DNA of 64,000 bases, taken from assembly GCF_003589595.1 (NCBI RefSeq), contig NW_020653718.1:1925651-1989650 (forward strand), given 5' to 3'. Shown piece by piece: positions 57,346 through 64,000 of this stretch. The translations under genes and the position numbers were made by a program. Source of the stretch: Hyposmocoma kahamanoa (Eukaryota > Arthropoda > Insecta > Lepidoptera > Cosmopterigidae). The first letter of the stretch is position 1; each line of letters starts with the position of its first letter. A model generated the notes under the pieces. That model was not told where the DNA came from, made no database searches, and saw only the letters and a program-made list of their open reading frames with translations.

Positions 57346-58019
57346 AGATTCACTGGACGCATCTAAATTTAAGATATACGCTCTAATGTTTGCACGGTGA
57401 CATCAGAGCCACGAGTTTTTTTCGGTGCATTCGCCGGCGAGTGTTTACATTTTGCACACACGGCCACTCGCGTTTATTTTATAAGAGGTGACGTGACACG
57501 CACGACCTTGGCGATCAGCTTCCATAAATGTTTAACTAAAACGTTTTCCATTTTACCCTATTGCAACATAAACGTGGTCTAACGATTTAACGAGTAGTCA
57601 CATGGTTCGAAACTGACTGCTAAAACATAAATATAAATAGGTATCCCTTTTCCAACGAAGGGGAACTCTGATGTCGTGAGCTAATGAATTTCTAATGCGA
57701 GCCAGCAAGGCAGACCGGCGCCGTCGACTCCGGCAAGAAAAAGTAAATGTGCAGGAGATCGCTGCCAATCGTTAATATAAAAGATTCTTACAAAATATTA
57801 CGCTCCCGTCTACAAAATGTTGCGATGCTACTTCACAGAAATACGACTAAGCCCGTGACTCATCACCACGAACAAATGTAGGCACAGTCACAATTTTATC
57901 ACGTAATTCAGTGTCTAAAACCGCTCGATGTAAAAAATGTGAAAAGCTTTGTTTTACTTTGTTGTATGCCACGAAGGCACGTTGTCGCAGTCTTTGTATG
58001 AAATCAGTTAACAATCCCT

Positions 58020-58400
58020 TTATTTGTTGGAGCCACTTATTTTAACGCCGGTTTCGCCGGCATTGTTTTTAGCTCGCGGAAGGAAAACTTCAAGGCAGTC
58101 GGCGCGTTTCGCGACGGTAAGTTTCACAGTGTCGCACTTTAGGGGCATTGCGTACTTTTGGTGTTATGCCGGAGTGGGATTTGCAGATGTGAAAAAATGG
58201 CGTATGTTCTAAGTATATCCCAGTCGCCGGGTTCCAGTGCAGACTGAGAGGCCCTGACCTATAAAAGCGCGGTAAACCGCGCATGCGCGCTTGCTTCGTG
58301 AAATAGCCGACGAGTCTGAATAACGATTACAGTCGTCCCTCAAGCCCGCCACCCGTCTCGAACCCGGATCGATTCAAAACAAACCTTAAAGCAATTGGTT
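58020..58400 (+). promoter_or_regulatory. GC-rich block with TATA box, possibly a solo LTR or antisense promoter
   Basis: Plus-strand CTATAAAAGCGCGG at 58259 is an excellent TATA element. Upstream are a palindrome GCCGGTTTCGCCGGC and a donor-like GCGACG|GTAAGTTTC (58112-58126). Downstream are self-complementary GCGCGGTAAACCGCGC and GCGCATGCGCGC. The layout would suit an LTR promoter, but no matching second copy or TG...CA ends are found. Confidence 0.3.
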
Positions 58401-58716
58401 GAGAATCCATCTTATTACCTTATGACCGGCGCGTCAGACATTACTTTATGGTTACATTGTAACAGTGATTGATTCTAGCTTTTTCCAACTTCACTACTGA
58501 TAAAAGCTGTCATCTTTGGCTCTACGAGTACTTCATAACTGCCCGACGATATTCTTTAAAACGTTTTTAAAGTACGAAAAAATATAAGTACTTATTCAAG
58601 TTTTCTATAATCGGAACTGGCGATGACAAAATCAAATTCCTATGTATAAATAGACAAAACTTTGACCACGGGTGAGAGTTATAATAATAGATCGCAAATC
58701 ATAACTAAAACATTAA

Positions 58717-58879
58717 GAGTCGTATTCCAGAACTCTACTCAATGCTCAAGTCAGGATCTGAGTATGATTTGAAGCTCTGGAAATACGACCCTAATGGCAG
58801 GGACTTGAGCTGTTTTCGATTGCTTTAAACCATATTCAAATCCTGACTTGAGCACTGAGTAGAGTTCTAGAATACGACC
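58717..58879. mobile_element. Harbinger-like foldback MITE, TAA target duplication
   Basis: GAGTCGTATTCCAGAACTCT is inverted as GGGTCGTATTCTAGAACTCT. The arms run about 50 bp through CTCAAGTCAGGAT. TAA lies on both sides (58714-58716, 58880-58882), a 3-bp duplication typical of PIF/Harbinger. The element is 163 bp. Confidence 0.75.
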
Positions 58880-58918
58880 CTAAGTCAACACACGTCTTAT
58901 AAATTATTGATTGGTAGC

Positions 58919-59183
58919 AGTAGAGCTCCTTGTGAAAGAGTTCGTCCAGGGAAGTACTGTCACCTTAGTTATTTCTGCCGCCAAACAGTAATGTGAGCAA
59001 ATACGTATTCCGGTATTGAAGGTAAGGGTGCCGGTGAAATTACAGGCACATGCGACTAGACAGCTTATGTCTTAGAGTGATGGGCGCAGTGGCAGTACCC
59101 CTCAGATTTTTGTGATTTAAAGTTCTGCGTGACACTGTTATGGACAGACCTGTCGCTTACCACTAGGCGCACGACTGGTTCGT
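58919..59183 (-). repeat. GGACGGACAA repeat family, copy 4 (most complete)
   Basis: Runs from GTAGAGCTCCTTGTGAAAG to CACTAGGCGCACGACTGG, covering all blocks seen in the other copies. Confidence 0.7.
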
Positions 59184-59823
59184 TCCGTACATGGTTTTAT
59201 AAAAAAAATTTGTTTTATTCTTCTTGTACTTCGACCTGGAGTGATAGCTAACTAACTATATAGGAAAGTAATAGAAACGTTTTCAGTCAGTATTTCCGCG
59301 TCCCGGGAAATAATTTCGATACTCGATGCGATCCCGAATGCTCCGGGGAAAACGTGACTTTCGAGACTAGTTGAAAATTAGTATTCCATATTTATAGGCT
59401 AGGCATTCACCCATTTAAAATATTATAATAAAATTGTTTATTATCTCTAATTATAAAATAAAAAATATATAATATAAAAGAAATTAAATGAAAATTTTTA
59501 TCATTTTTATAGTGGACACGTAAGAAGTAAAGGGCGTTGAATGTAGTTTCAGATACCCATGATCTCCACGTCCATGTAAATAAAATAAATAAACATAACT
59601 ATTTTTATCAATAAAGCCGACCTCAAATGTTTGTGAAATTACATTTATTTGCCAAGTTTTATTAGAATCGGTTAACGGAAAGTGGATGACATCCTACAAA
59701 CGGATTCATCCCCAAATTTGCCACCTTTAGAGGTGCAATATTTTCTTCAAATTTGAATGAAACCACTACTAAGGTACATCCTTTCCAATAAAATCGGTTC
59801 GCAAATGTCTGAGTAATATATAT

Positions 59824-60006
59824 GTTACCGGCCAAACCCGATTTCAGGATAAAATAGTTTTGCCTAGGCTAAACTAGTTCTTCCTATACGCGATAGGATT
59901 AACTAGTATAGCCTAGTCCAAACTAATTTGTCCTAAGCTTGATAGGATAAACCAGTTNNNNNNNNNNCAAAACTATTTTATCCTGAAATCGGGTTTGGCC
60001 GGTAAC
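59824..60006. mobile_element. Palindromic MITE containing an assembly gap
   Basis: GTTACCGGCCAAACCCGATT at 59824 is perfectly inverted to 60006. The perfect arm is about 39 bp, to AAAATAGTTTTG, and is flanked by TATATA on both sides. The interior has short near-palindromic blocks (CCTATACGCGATAGG, CCTAAGCTTGATAGG) and ends in ten N (59958-59967), so its true length is unknown. Confidence 0.8.
59958..59967. other. Assembly gap (10 N)
   Basis: Ten N bases lie inside the palindromic MITE. The size is probably a placeholder. Confidence 0.95.
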
Positions 60007-60822
60007 ATATATATACACAACAAAAAAAAAAAATACGGTGGAATTGAGAATCTCCTTCTTTCTTTGAAGTCGGTTAAAAATAACTGTTGATTTAGTAGAT
60101 TTTTTAACACAGTTAAAGTGTCGATATTAACAAGACTAAAAACATCAGTCTCGAGGCAAGAAAATGCCAAAAAATGCAAAAAAAAATTTCGAAATCGTAA
60201 TTCCCAGAATGAAAGTCCTAGTTGCTATACATCATCTACATGGTCCATACACTTTTAACCTTCTCCACAATATTATTAAAATATACCCAAAATGATCTTT
60301 TATGAAACACTTTTTAAAATTACAAACATTTAAAATGCCTCTGAGGGGTCTGCTGGATCGCTTTGGAATGTCAGTTGAATATTGATTGTATTTGTTCGCC
60401 CATGACTTCACTCCTATAAAGATTCACTATTCACTGAAGTCACAACTATGTAAAGAACCAAATGAACTCAAGGCCGACGGAAACCGCATTTTTTATCCAT
60501 TACAATATTTACGTTGTTTAAATTTGGTTTATTGTATATCAATGTTTGCGGTCAGGAAGTTGACTAAATGTTATAAAGTATCTATAGTATTTTTAACAAA
60601 CTAAATAAAATACTGTACAACCCTCCGCGAGGAATCCGCGATATATATTTAATATAGTAATGAAAAGAAGAAAAACAATTGTGATTAAACAAAATAAAAA
60701 AACTGCAAAGGAATAAAGAAGTATTTAACAAAATGAAATTGTACATCGTTGACACCTCAAAAACATTTTCTTGATGATTGTATCTCCGTATCCACCAAAA
60801 ATAAACTTGTATGTACAGGGTC

Positions 60823-60921
60823 AGGAGCACGTCAAGCTTGACACTTAAGATTTAAATCCAACTCTATACCGCTTACGATAAGAACGGTCCAAAGTACAAA
60901 GTGTCAAGCTTGATGTGCTCT
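60823..60921. repeat. Short inverted-repeat element
   Basis: AGGAGCACGTCAAGCTTGAC is inverted at the other end (AGAGCACATCAAGCTTGACA), giving arms of about 22 bp around 55 bp of spacer. No clear duplication at the target. Confidence 0.6.
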
Positions 60922-61149
60922 TGGCAGTACCAGGGTATCTGGTGGGAATAAAATATTAATATTTATTCCTGATGGGGATCCGATGGATATAGAAAATAAT
61001 ATAAAATAAAACTGATCGCCCAGGGGATCGGCTTTAGTTAATCAGAAGGAAATAACCCATTCACAGGGCCCAGAGTTTCCTAATTTTAAATCATCTCAGG
61101 TGTGTGTCGACAGTGTCAAGGGCAGGGTTTAATACGTTTGGTATTCTGT

Positions 61150-61215
61150 TAAACGGTGAGTGTAGTGGGTAGCCATTGAGCACAGAGGTGCCGGGTTCGA
61201 TTCGATTTCTCGTGA
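61150..61215 (+). mobile_element. tRNA-like SINE head (fragment)
   Basis: GTGGGTAGCCATTGAGCACA, then GCCGGGTTCGATTC (box B), resembles a tRNA-derived promoter. The 3' part runs directly into RTE-like sequence. Confidence 0.45.
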
Positions 61216-61224
61216 GGTGTAATT

Positions 61225-61690
61225 TGTGGTTGTGTTAGTGTGTGGGCGGGCCATCTGGCACGATCGGAAGACGACAGATGAACTCTCAGAACAACCACTT
61301 GGAAAGGCCCAAATGGAAAAAGAAGAGGCAGACCCAGTGGCGGATTTGCAGTCTTCACTGCCCTAGGCCCCAGGCCATGTAGTCAGTACCAGCCGCCCCT
61401 TTCTCAGCACTCATATACCTACCGGTAGACATATCTATATTTTATAAATAAAAGGTACGAAAGTGATTTAGGAAGATTATTGTTGTGCGATGCGGTGCAG
61501 TGCGGCCCGCAATAATCTGCGTGAGCCTTTAAAATATTTAATGAGTTATTACTTGTCATAATCAGTGAGTTTTTGTCACGATTGGCCGCCCTAGGGCCGG
61601 GCCTACTGGGCCTTAGAGCAAATCCGCCACTGAGTAGACCAATAGAACGTTGGCAAGACGAAATTGAGAACTGCCGTGAAGCTGCGTAAA
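61225..61690 (+). pseudogene. RTE-type LINE C-terminal remnant, split by a hAT MITE
   Basis: On either side of the MITE (61335-61632) the plus strand encodes NGKRRGRP and IERWQDEIENCREAA followed by TAA (61687-61689). This is the arrangement at the end of many RTE-type ORF2 proteins (GRP...RW.DEI). Only this tail is recognisable. Confidence 0.55.
61335..61632. mobile_element. hAT-like MITE with CAGTGGCGGA ends
   Basis: CAGTGGCGGATTTGC is inverted as GCAAATCCGCCACTG. The flanks GGCAGACC and AGTAGACC agree at six of eight positions. CAGTGGCGGA-type ends and the 8-bp duplication are typical of hAT. The element is 298 bp, non-coding, and a different family from the CATTGACTTACAA MITE. Confidence 0.8.
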
Positions 61691-62267
61691 TCGTGGTTGA
61701 TTAAAGCAAAAAACCGCTAAACTTGGAAAGTACTGAAGGCGGCCTATACCTGTCGAGGGGTCCGCAATTAATTATAGTAAGTACTTTAGCAATTATTAAG
61801 AACCATATTATTTGTGTAATTAAGGAATAATAAAGGTTCTTTTATTTTATTTATTATTTAAGTGTGTGTCCAATGTCTATGGCACCCGTGATATAGGGTT
61901 CACAAGTGTGGGGCTGAGTGTCTGCGTTCTAATAATTAATTCGAGCATTTGTTACGGGCAGCAGTGAGACTGGACTTTTTCAGAATGTCATCACTACGCG
62001 TCTGACGTTCTAAAGGAACAATAAACGTGTGACGCAACTCCACTCATGCCGTTCTTCCATGAGCAATGCGACGTATTTGTTTAATTTGCAGTCTAAATTG
62101 CTGATTAAACAAAATAAAAAGGAAGATATGTGTAGTAATTTTCATGGTAATTTTTAGTAAGTAAAACATCGATCGTTAGTAATTGAATGACTGAATGCCA
62201 ACGCTGCCATTCCATTGACACTATTGAGACTCAACTAACTAAATATTAAGACAACATTACATACATT

Positions 62268-62553
62268 CATTGACTTACAAATAAATGGACGACAGGTCTA
62301 ATACAAAAACCACGAAAAAAATGTCCCAAGTCAACCTATTTAAACGTAGTGACATGTAAAGGAATATGAAAAAGCTAAAACGTTGAATTTAAATTGTAAT
62401 GTCATCGCAGTACTGTCTAATTTTGCTTGCTTCGCTGTCAGTCGAACAAACAAAGACTAAAGCGTGAATGACGCTCTGTGTACGATTTTAACGCCCTATA
62501 AGTTCGGACACTTTTTAGCGCGGACCCGACGTCCATATAATTGTAAGTCAATG
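62268..62553 (-). mobile_element. hAT-type MITE, copy 7 (full length)
   Basis: The ends are CATTGACTTACAA and TTGTAAGTCAATG. The flanks CATACATT and CATACGTT agree at seven of eight positions. The length is 286 bp, identical to copies 5 and 6. Confidence 0.93.
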
Positions 62554-63185
62554 CATACGTTGCTCTGAGCCCAAAGTAAGTAACTAAAGCGTTTGTATTA
62601 TGGAAACCGGAAACAACGACTGTACCACAAACACCCAGAGACAATATAGAAAAGTTGTTTCTTCTACATTGACCAGGCCTGGGATTGAGCACGGATCCTC
62701 AGAGATGGGAACACCATGAAAACCGATGTGCAAGACACAGACGTCGTCAACTGCCACTACACAACTACATTTTAGCAAAATAACAAATATTATCATAAAT
62801 GCCATGTTATCTCAGTATAGTCTAATTGGAAATACATCACCAGCTTTTTACGTCCTGGGCGAAATGTAAAACAAAAAATTATACCGTTGAGTCGCTTATG
62901 CCTATTTAGTCGCATATTGTATATAGACGAAGTCTGTAAGTTTGTCAAGCAGTATATACATCTAAGCAAAAACGCCATAGAAATAAACCCACGCGCGTAA
63001 AGACTCCCAAGTAGAGTTGTTGTAGGATATGAACCCAAAACTGCATTGTACTTAAACATTTCCTACAGCACATGCATGAAAATTTATAATAAAATTTTGG
63101 TGAATATAAGTGAAATAAAAAACTGACATGTAGGTACAATAACTTTTTTGTTACTTGCTACCAGGCGCACGACTCATTTGGTATG

Positions 63186-63560
63186 TCACGCGGGCCTCGC
63201 GTAATTAAACACAAGTCTCGGACCACATGGATTTTATTGTAGAAATAAAGAAAGAGTACAAGAATGGAAAGGAACAGGTAAAGGCGTAAAGGCCCAAAAG
63301 GGCCTGTAATTTCTAGAAATACTATGCTTTACAAGCAGTTGGGTTACATGATTCAACTGGTCAGAATTTTATGTGAAGTCGAGCACGTGAGCTCACTTCC
63401 GAAATTTAATAGAGAGTGGCGATTGAAAGAAGAAAAGTAAGTGACGGAGAAGAAAAGGAATTTAAGAACGATTCAAAATTTCAAAGTAGGTGGTTAAGAA
63501 CTAGAGTACAGGGTGATAAAGGTTGGGGTAGAAAGAGGCGCATCGTCACATGTATCATTA
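63186..63560. repeat. Repeat shared with 3140-3415
   Basis: Both segments contain GAACGATTCAAAATTTCAAA, then a GTGG-like motif and AGAACTAG/GGAACCAG, and end near CGTCACA. Class unknown. A 28-bp GGACGGACAA-family fragment (GCTACCAGGCGCACGACTC) sits just before it. Confidence 0.5.
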
Positions 63561-64000
63561 AAAAAAAACACTCATTAAATCAATAAAACTTCGACAAATA
63601 TATTTTATTTTAATATCCCTATAAACCTAAGAAGTATTCAAAGTTACCCAATTTGAAATTTTAAAATACTAAATAATAAAATCCCAACAATTTCTATATA
63701 CAATATCCACATCTCAAACGATTAAAAACCGTGTTCCATAGAACATAGAGCTTAATTACACGGATTAGTGAATGACATCAGAGATGATAAAATCTAATAA
63801 AACATTCTGTCGTTTCATTCAGTTGTAATTTGAATTTTATTAATGATCAAGCTCAATTTTATTGGTTTTTCTTATATCGTTTATGTTACATCCACTTTAA
63901 GTTAAGAGTCGCTGATGTAAGTTGCTTGTGGTTAATGACAGGTCTACTTTAAATTGAGTTGGTTCTCTTTGGATAATAAACCAGCTAATCTTGAACTCGC

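Larger units (their letters stand above)
59610..60080 (-). repeat. ACTTCAAAAAAG-type repeat copy, split by a palindromic MITE
   Basis: The left part (59610-59815) matches 27855-28040 in order. The closing block, seen as TTTGAAGTCGGTTAAAAA on the plus strand near 60064, lies beyond the inserted element 59824-60006. Confidence 0.65.
57029..64000 (-). other. Msp300 upstream intron (at least 7 kb)
   Basis: Non-coding sequence from the acceptor at 57029 to the right edge. It contains GC-rich blocks (57110-57345, 58020-58400), MITEs at 58717, 59824, 60823, 61335 and 62268, an RTE-like fragment, and repeat tails, listed separately. Stretches 60090-60810 and 63570-64000 show nothing I recognise. Confidence 0.65.

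Noticed and set aside
56907..57362. Open minus-strand frame starting at an ATG at 57362, candidate alternative first exon of Msp300
   Set aside because: A possible donor (GAG|GTAACG, exon end 57272) leaves one base of a codon, while exon 56236-57028 needs two, so the splice would shift frame. The rest of the frame reads the known exon out of phase.
1..64000. CRISPR arrays, operons, ribosome-binding sites, prokaryotic elements
   Set aside because: The sequence is clearly eukaryotic with spliceosomal introns; none of these is present.

Overview
The window is animal nuclear DNA, most likely from a moth or butterfly (Lepidoptera). It is AT-rich, has long introns full of small DNA transposons, tRNA-derived SINE heads and jockey/CR1- and RTE-type retroelement remnants, and contains one 10-base assembly gap (59958-59967). 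Species cannot be named from the sequence.

One host gene occupies the whole window on the minus strand and runs off the left edge; the first exon seen here has an acceptor, so the gene also starts beyond the right edge. I read it as Msp300, the insect nesprin (a giant spectrin-repeat protein that links nuclei and Z-discs to actin and microtubules). In transcription order the exons are 57028-56236, 56160-56002, 55925-55713, 55637-55362, giant exon A 54703-45506, 43965-43858, 39289-39116, giant exon B 38953-29144, 29061-28861, 28656-28478, 28293-28167, 1351-1127 and 703-1 (partial). Every join has a consensus GT donor and AG acceptor and keeps frame, giving 22,166 coding bases (about 7,389 codons). 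The N-terminal actin-binding CH domains and the C-terminal KASH segment of nesprins lie outside the window.

The small exons encode helical spectrin-type repeats. The two giant exons (9,198 and 9,810 bp, both phase 0 at each end) encode mostly disordered, repeat-rich protein: SYHEIxDAE repeats and lysine runs in A; IIDGKEHVTEE modules and a dense array of QT motifs in B, which then returns to spectrin repeats. A 38-codon exon ending in a stop (55035-54922) looks like an alternative C-terminus just before exon A.

The introns carry the rest. The 26.8-kb intron 1352-28166 and the 5'-side intron 57029-64000 hold seven copies of one hAT-type MITE, most with readable 8-bp target duplications; a 625-bp foldback element with one of those MITEs nested in it; Tc1/mariner-, Harbinger- and other hAT-like MITEs; a gag-like ORF between direct repeats; and LINE and SINE remnants, several nested. 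A few GC-rich blocks could be internal promoters. No complete second host gene is visible. One 87-codon ORF with a signal-peptide-like start lies inside an inverted-repeat element and is unproven.
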